Shown piece after piece: positions 44,791-56,908 of a stretch of 64,000 nucleotides of DNA. Each line of letters starts with the position of its first letter. Positions within the stretch are counted from its first letter, which is position 1. The notes under the pieces are model-generated. The model was not told where the DNA came from. It did not search any database and was given only the letters and a program-made list of their open reading frames with translations. This DNA is from Calliphora vicina (lineage: Eukaryota > Arthropoda > Insecta > Diptera > Calliphoridae): positions 47,975,357 through 48,039,356 of the forward strand of contig NC_088781.1 in assembly GCF_958450345.1 (NCBI RefSeq), given 5' to 3'. The position numbers were made by a program, and so were the translations under genes.

Positions 44791-46180
44791 TAAAAAATTA
44801 GGGAAGCTAGAAATGGATCACGCTTTATTAAATTTTTTCAACATTTACCCCCATATAAAATTTCCATACAAAATTTGATTTTAACGTTATTTAAATTTAC
44901 AATTTAAAAATTGTTTATGAATAAAATTTTCAATTTATTTTTTTGAAAATATTTCTACTTTGATCCAAAGCTCGAAACATAAAATAAAATGAGCAATTTA
45001 TCAATGTTATCCGATTTTCCTCAAATGTTCAGCATTTGGTTTTTAGATGATGGAGAAGAGAACAATTTTAGAAATTTGTATCCAAAATCTAAAATGTGCA
45101 AAATAAGGGTTTCCCTAATACTCATACATACATTATATAAAAGTTAATTTATGTTTGAATAACCATACATAAAGGGAAATCATGTTTTTGGTTTTATTAT
45201 TGTTTTTTTTTTCTTCCTTAACTTCCTCATACATTCTTTACCACAACATCATACCAAATTATTTCCAGCGAGGGTGTTATTATAAGGTATTTATATGCAA
45301 ATTTTCATTAAATTCGATTATTTAACAAACAAATATTTGAGATTACATTGAATTATTTGTTCAAGTATACTTAGCTACCAACAAAAAAAATAACGGAGAA
45401 GCAAAGCAGCATATTAAGATATATTTACTTACATGTTAAACTTACAAGGATATGCATGCATACATATACCCAATTATGTGTGTGTAAATATGTGTAATTG
45501 TATATAGGAAGTATTTACTTATGGATATAAACATATTGTACATAAGACGTTAAGGAAAAATATGTTTTAATAAAGAGTCTTATTTTATTATTCATTTAGA
45601 TTCAATAATACCAATTCGTTTTGATCGCAAACAAACGAACAATATTGTCTACATAAAATACACAAACCAACAAAAATTTAATTATAGTTCAAAAACATGT
45701 TAATGAATAAGAGAAGCAAAGTTAAATGAAAAAGGGAATAAACCAATTAATTGAAAGACACAATATTTCTACACAATTAAACAAATATCATCATTATTAA
45801 ATATTTTCTTTTGTTTGTCTACAATTAAGGCACTTGAGGTTTATTTTAAGAATATTGCATACTTTTAGGATCGTAATCATTTGTTTACGAAAATGTGTAT
45901 TGAAAAATTAGATTAATTGAATAAGGAAAATTATTATATTTGTTTGAAAAGCAAATAAATAATGAAAAGTGAAGTATGAAATTGTCTTTGGTCGGGCATG
46001 TAATTTGTACATTAGTACAAATTCGGTTTGAAGAAATAATCTAACAACATTTTGAGATACTACAGCTTTATGATTTATTAATTGTAGGTCTTAAAAATGT
46101 GGGATTTGTAATAGATGGCAACTAAATTATAAATAATATACAAAAGATTACAGAGCAATATCAATTATGGATCCAAAAAT
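44791..46180. other. AT-rich intergenic stretch
   Basis: No open frame of note and no recognised repeat. Confidence 0.45.
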
Positions 46181-46291
46181 AAATGATTATCAATTTTAAA
46201 ATTTCAAAAATATTAGATTTTTGAGTTTTTTGGGAGAAAAGGTGACTTATTTATTTTTATATTAAAAAAAAAACTTTCTTTAAGAACATAT

Positions 46292-49200
46292 CGAGGGTTT
46301 ATATTCAAATAGTGCTATAAGGAAAATCAACATTTTACAGGAGAGCGAAAAAACTTTTTTCGTTAACTATTAGAGTAATAACTAAATTTAAATTTTACAA
46401 TGTTATTTAAAAACTACGCACAGTGGTGTCAAATGCCCCTTTTTACGGATTTGTTAATATCTCAACAACAATAATAGCGACGCTCGCAAAATTTTACGTG
46501 GGTAGCCCTTAGACCAATCCGCATATTGTAACAAAATTTTAGGGATATAGGAGGGGGAAGTCAATTACCCACCATATAAAATAATTATTAACTGTGCTAT
46601 ATCTATAGAACTACAATAGTTATGCACACTAAATTTGCTGCGGGTAACTCTAAAAACAAACTACACGTTCCGCCAAAATCGGAAGGGTATACGAGGGTGG
46701 AATCGGGTTCCCCCCATACAAATGAATTATTAATTGTCCTATAACTATAGAACTACATCAGTGAGACACACTAAATTTATGCATGTTATTGATAAAAAAA
46801 CTACCATATTGTTTTAAGATGATATCATTATATTAACTAGTAATGGGAGGTTGAATAATAGAGATCTTTCCCAACTCCTGCCACTAAAAGACTTGCAAAG
46901 TTTAAATGCTCTGCTTTGAAATTTATACAACACAATATTTGGAATGAGACAATATAAAAACTACAGATCTGAACGTGAGTGATAACTGGCTCCCGATATA
47001 AAACATTAAAATTCTCGCGATCACGCTCACCAACATGATTTTTTTATTAAGCTAAATTGCCTGCTATCGGATGACTTCGTATTAACCACAAGAAAAAACT
47101 TCGAATTAATCACAAAAAAAAAATTTTAAACAATTTTAACGCTATACAAGCGTGAGTGCATGAGAGTTAAAATTCATTCACGATTAGAAACTCAACGGAT
47201 GGAAAACTAAATAAAGAAAAGTAATTGGTAAAAGTTTATTATTGTTTATCTCATTATAATACAAGAATATAGCTACGTCCAGGCCTGGCTCACACGTGAC
47301 TCTCGTATTATTAATCACAACACTTGCACATCTCTTATAAAACAAAAAAAAAAAAAATGACAATAACAACAACGACAGCAATAAAACGTTTATCAGAATC
47401 GCAAAGTGCTATTTGATGGTAGACTTAAAGGCTGAAGCTTTTACTAATTTACATATAACTTATGAGGCGCAGCGATGCGCAACCTAATTTTTTCTGAAAC
47501 AACGCCTAACTGTCCAGGCTTTTAAATTATATTAAATTCTTTGCCCAGCTGAGCCCAGCTAATAACTTTATGTCCATTTGAACTGACAAAATCCATTTTT
47601 TTTTTGCACTTCCAATATAAAAACTAATAGCCACTTCCACAAATAATTCAAATTTAAATTTAACCAAAACATATCAATAAATACCTGAACTAGACGGTTG
47701 CATAATTAGATTTGGTAATTTTTTTAAATTACCTATCACAAATAGTATTTATTTGCGCAATTATTTATTTTTTTTTATACATTTTTTAGGTTTTTTTCTC
47801 ACAATATATAATTTCAACACGTGACTATAAAAATACCTTTTAATATTTCACATTAATATTTTGCCTGCTGCTGTAGAATTTTGTGCTCTTTAAGCTGGCA
47901 CTTTCAGTTTTCACGATACTTGAAATTTGTTTTTTTAATTAATCCGCAAAATTATTATGTTTGGCCCCTCTGTGCGACGTCTAAATCCTACATATGTTAA
48001 GTTTTTATTAATTCCTGATATTCGAACTTATATGTCAGATAGCACTTTTTACAAGTTGATGTTTTTTCGATTCTAACAGTGAAATAAGCAGATAGCAATA
48101 TTTGAACAAAAATAAAAATGCGCTTTAATGTAAACTTTGAGGTTTTTATGTAAGTAATAGGGCTCATACACAACACCATCAATGGTGTGCCATCAAGTGA
48201 TTGTGCTGGACACACCACTACACCAGCATGCTGGTACAAAATAAATGTTTTACCAAAACTTGTGTGGAAAAGGTTGTAATGAATAACGATAAAATTTGTA
48301 ATGCATTTTTATTGCTATTATCCTAAAACGAAAAATGAGTAAAAAAACGCGTTTGGATGAAGAAATTGCTAGAAAACAAAGAAAAGCTAGGTTTTATTTA
48401 ACTTTTATGAGCTAATTTTACAACACTCGATTCAATCATACTGGTACAATCAAAAAAATATTAAACTATTTTTGATAAAGCACCAGCAGCTGGTACAATC
48501 ACACTACAAGCTCATACATGGCCAATAAGTTGGCACAATCACTTGATTGTACATTCATAATGGTGTAGTGTATGGGCCCTATAACACGAAAGTTGTAAGA
48601 AAGTTTATACATAAAGCTAATCAGCTTTCTAGAATTTTCCACAGAATTTCTTTTAAAAAAAGTAGCTTACTTTCTCAGGGCATACTCCAAAACGTTTCAA
48701 ATGTAGGCTGTGGGGAATTTATTTTGTTGGTTGATCGGGCTTGCCCGACTATCCTTCGTTTCTTTTCACAACGGTTTTTGTTATATTTTTTCGAATGAAA
48801 TATTAAAATAAAATATAAAAAATCAAATAATGCAAATTTTAAATATTATTTAACAATTATGTGGTATTCAATATTTGGATCTTTAACTCAACATTTTAAA
48901 AAAAAAAAATTATTGGAAATCTAAAAGGATATTCAAGGATGAAAATTTGAAAGGACATGCTGAACATCTTTTGATCCTGACAGGATAAAATGAAAATAAT
49001 ACGAAATATTTTACAACCCTCCTTGATCATTTGACATCAAATTTGGCATAGTAGGATGATCAGATGTATTTTAAAACATTTTTTAAAAAATTGACTCATC
49101 TGAAAATTTGAAGTCCTTTTAAAAGAAAACACGATTACGAAATAAAAAACTGAAAACGCAGTTTTTCTCCATTTAATTTATAGTTTTAGACGTATATCAC

Positions 49201-49493
49201 CCGGTTCGTATCTAATATTGTGTGTCGTACGGTGTAATATATATTATATTTTATAAAAAACACATTTAATATTTTATTATATACACGAATATTTCATACG
49301 CATATAGCACTTTTTTACTAACAAAATAAATTGTGTGTTAGATAGCACAATACAAATTTTATGAAAATAACCATTGGAAATATTTTTTTTTTAAATTTAA
49401 ATGACAGATGACAAATTAGTCAGGGAGTACGTTGATATAAAAAACTCATTTTCGAGAAAATGTCGTATAGCACTAATTGAATATAAACCCTCG
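46292..49493. mobile_element. 3.2 kb inverted-repeat element with ATAT duplication
   Basis: Ends CGAGGGTTTATATTCAA(A/T)TAGTGCTATA, inverted at 46292 and 49493, flanked by ATAT (46288-46291, 49494-49497). The empty site 'gaacatataac' is present in other family E copies, which fixes the ends. Inside are a MITE (48159-48580), a degraded DINE hairpin (about 48727-48770) and a CACAGTGGTG-starting segment at 46429. No transposase gene recognised. Confidence 0.85.
48159..48580. mobile_element. 422-bp inverted-repeat element (MITE)
   Basis: Ends AGGGCTCATACACAACACC and the inverse AGGGCCCATACACTACACC; matching continues inward to ATCAAGTGATTGTGC. A 26-codon basic open frame (MSKKTRLDEEIARKQRKAR...) starts at about 48336. 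Target duplication not resolved. Confidence 0.8.
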
Positions 49494-50322
49494 ATATAAC
49501 TATTATATGTTTTTCTGTAAGGTATCTTTAAGGAGAACATTTTGGTATAAAAAACATCCTATTTTTTAAATATGTTGCCCCAACTCCCTTCGGAATTTGA
49601 CCTATTTTTTTTATCAAAATTTCAACTTTGGGCCACATGTTCTAAAATCCCAAAGCTGGGATCAATAAACCGAAAGCAACTTTGAAAATCTTGATGTGTT
49701 CGCTATTAATCTCTACAGTATTTTGCCAGCCCCGTAAGAAAAATAACATTTTTGGGAATTTCGCTGCAATTTTTAGGAATTGCTGGATTCTTTTTGACAT
49801 CTTGACAATTTTATTTACACTTTTTTTTTCTTCTTGGACCAGCACTCAGGGTATGACCCCTACTCATGCAAAGCATTGTCTTGGAACTAGGAAAATAGGT
49901 TATGGGAGGGAGGAAAGAGGGAGTAGAGTTTGTGGACATTCGATTTGAACTTTCCGACGTTGAAAATGATAGGAAAGATTTCAGCGGGAAGTTTGTTCCA
50001 CATACGGACAGTACGGCTAAAGAACGAATTTTCACTGTAATGTGTTGTGCGGTCCACTGTCCAATCGACCCCAAAGGGATGTGTTCTTGATGAAAAACGT
50101 GTATTACGTGCAAATCTGCGGGTATCAAGAACAAGTTCCCTAATTTCATCAGAACACATTCCATTCCAATAATCACATTCGCCCTCTCCTGTACGCGGTC
50201 GAGAAGCTCCAAAATAGACTTTGAAGCACCGGCCCATACATGGTAGTTGTATTCCATTTTCGGTCGCTATAGGTGGTGTAAATAGTGAGGATATCAGATG
50301 GAGTGAAGTAATTCCTACACCG

Positions 50323-50808
50323 CACAGTGGTATGAGAATAAAAAAAAGAGGGAAATAAATCTGTAACTTCTAAACCCTTACGCCGATTTGAATGAAATTT
50401 CACAAGAGGAAGTAATGTCGAGTTTATGTTTTGAATTTGGACCTCAGCGGGACCACGGGACCACCAGGAGCGGGACCACGGGACCACCAGGAGCGGGACC
50501 ACGGGACCACCAGGAGCGAGACCACGGGTTCCCAAAGTAGGATACTTCGGGTATGTTCAATTTTTAAAATGATCCTATTTCTTCGTTTGTGAAAAAATTA
50601 CACATACAGAATCTCCTCGTTAGGTAAATTCTCAGCGAGTTGTTTAGTTTTCCCTAATTTATTTGACACGTAAAAACACAAGGTAGACATATATATCAGT
50701 GGATAGAGGATTTTGTCTACTTTTCAAAAATGTATATAATTAAAATTAGCGTAAGGGTTTAGAAGTTACAGATTTATTTTCCTCTTTTTTTATTCTCATA
50801 CCACTGTG
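50323..50808. mobile_element. 486-bp Transib-like miniature element
   Basis: Terminal inverted repeats of about 60 bp begin CACAGTGGTATGAGAATA at both ends. The target duplication is 5 bp, CACCG (50318-50322 and 50809-50813). The CACAGTG start and a GC-rich 5-bp duplication are the hallmarks of Transib elements, relatives of RAG1. Near the middle is a GC-rich 23-bp tandem repeat (agcgggaccacgggaccacc..., about 3.5 copies, 50455-50526). No coding capacity. Confidence 0.85.
50455..50526. repeat. 23-bp GC-rich minisatellite inside the Transib-like element
   Basis: Three and a half near-identical copies of a 23-bp unit in otherwise AT-rich DNA. Confidence 0.9.
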
Positions 50809-51227
50809 CACCGTCTCAGAAATCCGAGACACTTGAATGATTCTTTCGACAATTGAAAAATGTGTTTAGACCAACGGACATCATATTGTATTTTCATGAA
50901 CATCAAGAGCGTCTGATTCCACAATACACCATTACACCATCCATAAATACAGATGAAGCAACATAGTCCGTCGTTCGTTTTTGTGTCAACATGCAACACT
51001 GAGTCTTGCGAGCGTTGAAATCGACCCTATTAGCACGACCATTCAGAGATTGTCATAGGGTCCCGATTGAGGGAATCATTCATGTTTTGCCTCATTTCCC
51101 CAATCTCCGACAGGTTTGTTCTATAACTGAATGAATAAGAATGGCAAATGTTGCTGTCATCTGCAATTGAGCATAGAGCATTTGTAGGGTGCATTTTAAT
51201 AACTTAAACTCGAAAATATTGAATTTT

Positions 51228-51765
51228 TTCCTATGCGGAAAGTTTTGATTTATTTCTTGCTTTACTGGTGGTTTTGACACGGAAGACAAAGATCGCATAG
51301 GGAAGGCAAAAATGTTTGAAGACTAAGAACTGGATACACTACTTTACGAAGATCGTTTTCAAACTCAACAGGAGATTGCAAAATCATTGGGAGCAACTTA
51401 AACGGCAATTTCAAAACGTTTGAAAGCAGCAGGATTCATTCAAAAGTAGGAAAATTGGATACAATACGAATTGAAGCAGAGAGACCTTGAATATAATGTA
51501 GTGGTTGGGAAGTTTTGCCTCACCCGCCTTATAGTCTAGACCGTGGCCCGTCCGACTATTACGATTAATGCAGAACGTTCTCTCTGATATACGCTTCACT
51601 TTGCAACAGTTCTTGTCCTCAAAGAATGAGCATTTCTTTTGACTGGGAATTTATATGTTGCCAGAATTATGGGATAATGTTATAGCTAGCAATGGCCAAT
51701 ACTTTGAATAAATTTATATTATACAAATGTTTCAAAATAAAAGTTAAAAACTTTAAGTCATGCTG
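51228..51765 (+). mobile_element. DD34D mariner, internally deleted
   Basis: Plus-strand N-terminal transposase remnants (DRFQTQQEIAKSLGA; AISKRLKAAGFIQK) run directly into the C-terminal part (gttgggaagttttgcctcacc), so the middle is deleted. Ends near 'aactttaagtcatgc', the inverse of the terminus at 36590. Confidence 0.8.
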
Positions 51766-52470
51766 CAGTCTTTAACTTTGGACGAATCAGAAAAAAATTC
51801 TCAAGCATTTCAAAATGTTGAATAACTGAGGTGTCCCAACTTGAGATCACATAGCACCGCTCCTGCTGGTTATGGAGGGTTGATTGTCAAAACTTAAACC
51901 TATGCTAAGCTTATGTGCAATTTCATGCCAATCGGTTGATACAGTTAGAAATGACCTTCTACAGTGATATCAAGTATCACATTAATCCAAAAAGTAACCA
52001 CCATAATTTATGTTTAAAATAACCACATTTTAAGCTTCGTTTTCAAATTTATAATTTATTAAGTTCTTTTATTTCTGGCAGTTAAATTCAATAAATTTTT
52101 ATTTATTAATTAATAACCTTCTGGCATAAATGAGAATTTTATAAATAATATTTAAGCCATGATGCAAAAACAATTCTTTTTAACAATTTAAACATAAAAC
52201 AATTTAATACCTTTTAAGCTTCATGGTTATTATGTGGTTATTAAAGAGAAATAATGTACTAGTACTTACTTCACTTACATATGAATGTATATTAATTATT
52301 AAAATATAATATATTTTATATGGAAATTAATTTATGTGTGTATATACTTATTATGAAGTGTATTAAATATTGCGATAGATTTTGGGCAATAACGAATTTT
52401 GTATGCTGTTAAAATCTTGGATTTTCACTTAGTAATTTGGCATATGGCTTAAAGATAATGTTTGCAGAAT
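51766..52470. other. AT-rich stretch, no feature recognised
   Basis: No reading frame or repeat supported. The start (caaattttgaataactgaggtgtcc-like) resembles the family E flank weakly. Confidence 0.4.
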
Positions 52471-52760
52471 TATGGTGGCCGATAGACTAGACCCATGGTA
52501 GGCGTTCATATTGTTCAGGTTACGATGATTTTCGTCAAACAACCCGAATGCGAACAAAATAGCGTAATAGAGCGTAAAAATACACACAATTCATTCAGTT
52601 TCTTGATGTTGTTGTGGATATTTTATTTTTTACCCAAAACAGCACACAAATTAAATGCTTCTTTTTGCCTACAAATGGACTAGACTATAGTGTTCGGGGC
52701 TATCAATATGAGAGTTGCGGGTTCGAGTCCTACCAGAGACTCTGGGTGTATCTGCAGACA
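52471..52760 (+). repeat. tRNA-derived SINE, split by a 185-bp element
   Basis: The tRNA-like head has an A-box-like GTGGCCGATAGAC at about 52475 and a perfect B box, GGTTCGAGTCC, at about 52719-52729. Between them the SINE is interrupted; GACTAGAC occurs on both sides of the interruption. It has no closed acceptor stem, so it is not a tRNA gene. Confidence 0.7.
52493..52677. mobile_element. 185-bp element with 8-bp duplication GACTAGAC
   Basis: Flanked by GACTAGAC at 52485-52492 and 52678-52685. Ends are weakly inverted (CCATGGTAGGC and the inverse of GCCTACAAATG). The 8-bp duplication suggests a hAT- or P-type MITE. Confidence 0.7.
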
Positions 52761-53397
52761 AGCAAAAATCTTCGCAGTTTGTGTTTGTTTGTTTAAATAT
52801 TTCTTAGAAGAAAATTATATCCTTCATATCCAAATTCCACTTTAAATTTAAAATAACTGTCTGGCTGAAGGGTGCCCATTACCACTGGGTTTACAATTAA
52901 ACACTACTTGGGGGATTATATTAATAAACCAAAGGAAAATGTATGCTTTTTTAAATGCGGTTGAAAAAAATTAAGATGAAAATTATATTTAAAAAATAGA
53001 TTAAACCACCCCATACTGTACATGCCATGCACAAGCTTTTCATTATTTATGTTTACGAAAAAAAAACAATAATGAAATGTATGATAAATATTTATTTTCA
53101 CTTGTCTTCAATATTTATAAAAAGGGATATTATAGATTGTTATAAAAGAAAGTTATAAAAATACAAAAACCCTTCGAAAGTAACAACAAACAAAAAAAAA
53201 AAAGAAACTTTTAAGGAAAATATTAATATAGGAGAGAAAGTGCTGGTCCCAGAAGTACTCTTCAGAGTCCAATATTTGTTTTTTGTTTCTATTTTATAAC
53301 ACTCCTTCGAAATTTTCTTAAATACAACATTGTGGGAACAGAGTGACAGGTGATATGTTGTACGGTTTTTGAAGATAACCACCGCACTTCATGTGTT
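52761..53397. other. AT-rich stretch, no feature recognised
   Basis: Short open frames on the minus strand are low complexity; nothing supported. Confidence 0.4.
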
Positions 53398-54126
53398 TTA
53401 TACCCTACACCACCATAGTGGGGAGGGTATTATGCGTTTGTACAGATGTTTGTGACGCCCAAAAATATTAGTGTAACACCCACATTAAAGTATACCGATC
53501 GACTTAGAATCACTTTCTGAGTCGATTAAACGATGTCCATCCGTCCGTCTGGTTGGATGGCTGGCTGTCCATGTAAACGTTGTGCGCAGAGTACAGGTCG
53601 CAATTTTGAATATATTTCGATCGAATTTGGTACATATTATTTTTCATTATTGAAACTGGCTGAAATCGGTTCATTATTTCACCTAGCCCCCATACAAATG
53701 TCCTTCCAAAATTGGACTTTATCGGTCATAAATGTTTAATTTATAAATGTATCTCCACAAATTGCTCTCCAAATAAGTTTTATATATACAAAATTCATGT
53801 CACCAAATTTTGTTACGATCGGTCCATAATTAGTCATAGCTCCCATATAGACCCGCTTCCGATAATCACTTTAACGTGCATAAATCGCTTAAAAATGATG
53901 GTATACTCACAAACTTCAACATAGTAAACTTTCATATAGACATAAATCACAGGACCTAATTTCATGGTGATCGGTCCATAATTGGTCATAGCCCCCATAT
54001 AAGGCCCACTTCCGAAAATCACTCAAAAATAAATTATTCAAATTTTAAAAGAAAAATGTTTTTGTTCTTTTACTTAGTGTAGGGTATTATATGGTCGGGC
54101 TTGACCGACCATACTTTCTTACTTGT
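53398..54126 (+). mobile_element. DINE-1/HINE-like element, family A, full length
   Basis: 5' end tttataccctacaccaccat; GTCY run near 53535 (gtccatccgtccgtctgg); two tandem modules (gtcatagctcccatat / gtcatagcccccatat) about 180 bp apart; 3' hairpin ATGGTCGGGCTTGACCGACCAT at 54091-54112 then actttCTTACTTG. Reference copy for family A in this window. Confidence 0.9.
54091..54112 (+). other. 3' terminal hairpin of family A element
   Basis: ATGGTCGGGCTTGACCGACCAT: a 9-bp stem interrupted by G.T-type loop bases. Repeated at 63726-63747, and in degraded form at 1480, 11285, 27270 and 48730. Confidence 0.85.
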
Positions 54127-54239
54127 TTTTTATTGCATTTATCTCTCCTTAACTGTATTAGTGCAGAATTACAATATGCAGTAAAAAGTGTGAAAAAAAT
54201 CATTAAAATCCCGTATGATATTTTAGTTTAAGTTATTAA

Positions 54240-55812
54240 AATGGACCCTACAAATGCACCTGGGGCGGCGCTATGGGGGCTTAAAGTAGGGTTGCTATCC
54301 TATCCGATTTCGAATATATTTATATTTTTGATAGCGCTTGGCTATGCCTTGAAAATACATGCATACGTGTGCTATTTATCTCTTATAATATTAATTTTAT
54401 AGACATTTCAAAATTGAAATTTTAAAAATTTTGCTATACCTTGGTCCGCTTTTTGAAAAATATACACGAATTTTTTTTGTTAGTTAGACAACTTAATTGC
54501 AAATTTCAGAGCAATATTAATTATCGATCCAAAAATAAACTTTTTTCAATTTAAATATTCCAAAAATATTAGATTTTGCCTATTTTTTTGTGCGAAAAGA
54601 TGACTTAACTATTTTTTTATTAAAACAATAATTTCTTTAAGAACATATAACAACTTTATGTTTTTCTATAAGGTATCATCACGATGAACATTCTGGTATA
54701 AAAAATATGTCCTATTTTTCGAATATGTCGCTCCTACACCCTTCGGCATTTGACCCATGTTCTTATCACAATTTCTACTTTGGGCCACATGTTCTAAAAT
54801 CCCAAAGCTGCGATCAGAAAACGGAAAGCAGCTTTTCCTAGCCCCGAGTTAAATGTCGACCCTAAGGGTAAAATTTTAAAAAATACCATTTTTGGAATTT
54901 TTGCTCCAACTTTTAGGAATTGCGGGATTGCCTTTGACCTTTTGACAAGGTTTTTTACACCTCATTATTTAGAATGATAAATTTAAAAATTGTTGAAAAT
55001 TTCATTGAGTTTTGTTAATAAATAAAGATTTTATTACATATTACATATTAGGATATTTATTGAGTTTCTAAAACTAAAACTGATATCAAAATTTTAATAG
55101 GATTGCAAATATTAGGAAGAATTTGATACAAATTTATTCCGAACAAAAAGTGATAATCTACATATGTATATATATATTTTTTGTAGATCTTCTCTAGGAC
55201 TATTTATATTTTAGATATCAGCTCATTCGGATCATAAATAGATTTTTTGTGATCTTTTAAAAAATGTGAGACCCAATGTGTAATGTAATTTTGCTAATTT
55301 AGCGTAAATAGCTTTATTTACAACGTAAAGAGTTTTATTTGCAACTTTGCAAAAATTTTCGTAGAATATTTGAATCCTTAAATGTCCTTTTTGAAAGGAT
55401 TTTTTTTTTATTTTCTCAAAAAAGAGTCAAATTAAGGCCTAAAGAGAGGAGCTAGAGGTCCTTTTATGATCCCCATAAAATTCCATTATATAACTCTGAC
55501 CATAAGAATTCTCTCAGATATTAACTTACAACTTTTTTTTTCAGTTAGTATAAATGAAAACTTTGACCCACTGTAAAAAAAAAATTCAGACCAGCTGGAC
55601 TCTAAGTTTATTCTACAAAAATGATCTACTCAACATGCATTTTCAGAATTATAGGGTCGCTATTCTGTTCCAAAAATGCTGTTGGAGTGTGTAAATTAAA
55701 CTCGATTACTCCTTGTATACGCCTACGTCAAATTTTATCCCGATCGGACCAGTCGATTAGTAATGATATATTTATTTCCAAAAAATTTTAATTCTGTCCC
55801 ACTGTGCACTGT
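54240..55812. repeat. Family E repeat, longest copy, with Transib-like right end
   Basis: Runs from caaatgcacctggggcggcg to the terminus attctgtcccactgtg at 55805. Contains ttaggaattgcgggattgcc and the phrase gggccacatgttctaaaatc. The segment 55190-55650 is a separate dispersed repeat (inverse of 33130-33570) probably inserted in it. CACAGTGGGACAGAAT at the right end fits a Transib terminus. Confidence 0.6.
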
Positions 55813-56900
55813 CAGTTTAATGTAAGTTTTATCATACAAATTACTTTGTGGTGATCAGAAGAAAAGAATTCAAAAGATATCCTGCAATCAAGTGTCCTAA
55901 TCGAGTCAGTGTTACATGATATTGATATTACGCTGAGTCAATGAACTGTTTCCTATTACATTGAAAATTTTTAAATTTTTAATGAAAAAAAGGTGTGATA
56001 TGCCGACGTTTTTTAAAATAGTTTTGGAACCAAAGTATAACAAGTAGTCCAACTCTCTATTTTTTAAAATTACTCTCTCACATATACGGGTACTGTGTAA
56101 ATTCAACACCCTTGTGAGAGAATTATACACATCAAAAGTCTCGAGATTTTAACTATAAATTATCGAATAAATATAGTTTGATACACGTAAATTCACTAAC
56201 ACACACTATTTTATAATTTTTTTCAACACATTTAGCACTTTTTCTTTTCCGAATCACGTCCATTTCGCACAAACTAAAAAATATTTTTTTTTATTAATTT
56301 TGACGTTTTATTTTGTTTGTGGTAGGTTTAAAATATAGAACAGAGTTTCAATTTTTGGTATTGAAAATAGAACAAAATTTAAATAAATTAAAATTTAAAC
56401 ATTTTTATAGAACTCTGTGTGTCTGGTGAAAATTAAAAAGGAACCAACACATGTACATTTTTGTTACTAACACATATTTAGACTTAGGTACTTTTTCACT
56501 AACACATGTATTGAGTTAGGTACTGCTGTCAAAGAGTTGGACTACTTGTTATACTTTGTTTGGAACTATTGATATTTTTCTAACTACAAAAATTTGGCAC
56601 TCAGATAACACTAGTTTACAAGGTTTTTGCTCATGAATTGAAACATATGGGGATTTGTGTATTTAGGTCTTCTAAATATTAAAAAAAATATTAAAAAAAA
56701 TCCTAGACGTCAAACTTTTGAGATATTTATTAAAAACGAAGCATATAAAAATGTACATTAAATTAGGACAAAAAAATTAAAAGTGATGTGTTTTAGTCCT
56801 CTTTTTATAATTATTTTCATTTGTCTCCCTAAAGACACTCCAACATTAGTCTCCTAACATATTCTGATCACAAAAACCTTGATAATTCCTCTCGAAAAAC
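55813..56900. other. AT-rich stretch with an inverted phrase
   Basis: 'aagtataacaagtagtccaac' (56033) and its inverse 'gagttggactacttgttatact' (56533) enclose about 500 bp, so this may be another inverted-repeat element with ends CAAGTAGTCCAACTC; no gene seen. Confidence 0.5.
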
Positions 56901-56908
56901 TTCAAATC

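Larger units (their letters stand above)
46181..49815 (-). repeat. Family E repeat, split by a 3.2 kb element
   Basis: 46181-46291 and 49494-49815 are contiguous in the copies near 42950 and 54600 (ttctttaagaacatataac; tttctgtaaggtatcttta; ccaaagctgggatc). Confidence 0.65.
49811..51190 (-). pseudogene. Non-LTR retrotransposon, RT C-terminal part, split by Transib-like element
   Basis: Minus strand. 51190-50814 encodes reverse transcriptase with the catalytic motif in the form IADDSNICHSYS, then RVDFNARKTQCCMLT and FKCLGFLRR. 50322-49811 continues with NYFTPSDILTIY, EYNYHVWAGASKSILELLDRVQ and SRTVRMWNKLPAEIFP. When the 486-bp insertion and one copy of its 5-bp duplication are removed, the frame runs from FLRRC into RNYFTPSD. 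Several frameshifts remain; 5' part absent. Confidence 0.85.

Noticed and set aside
52700..52745. Possible tRNA gene (perfect B box)
   Set aside because: No acceptor stem pairing and the A box is 200 bp away with an insertion between; a SINE fits better.
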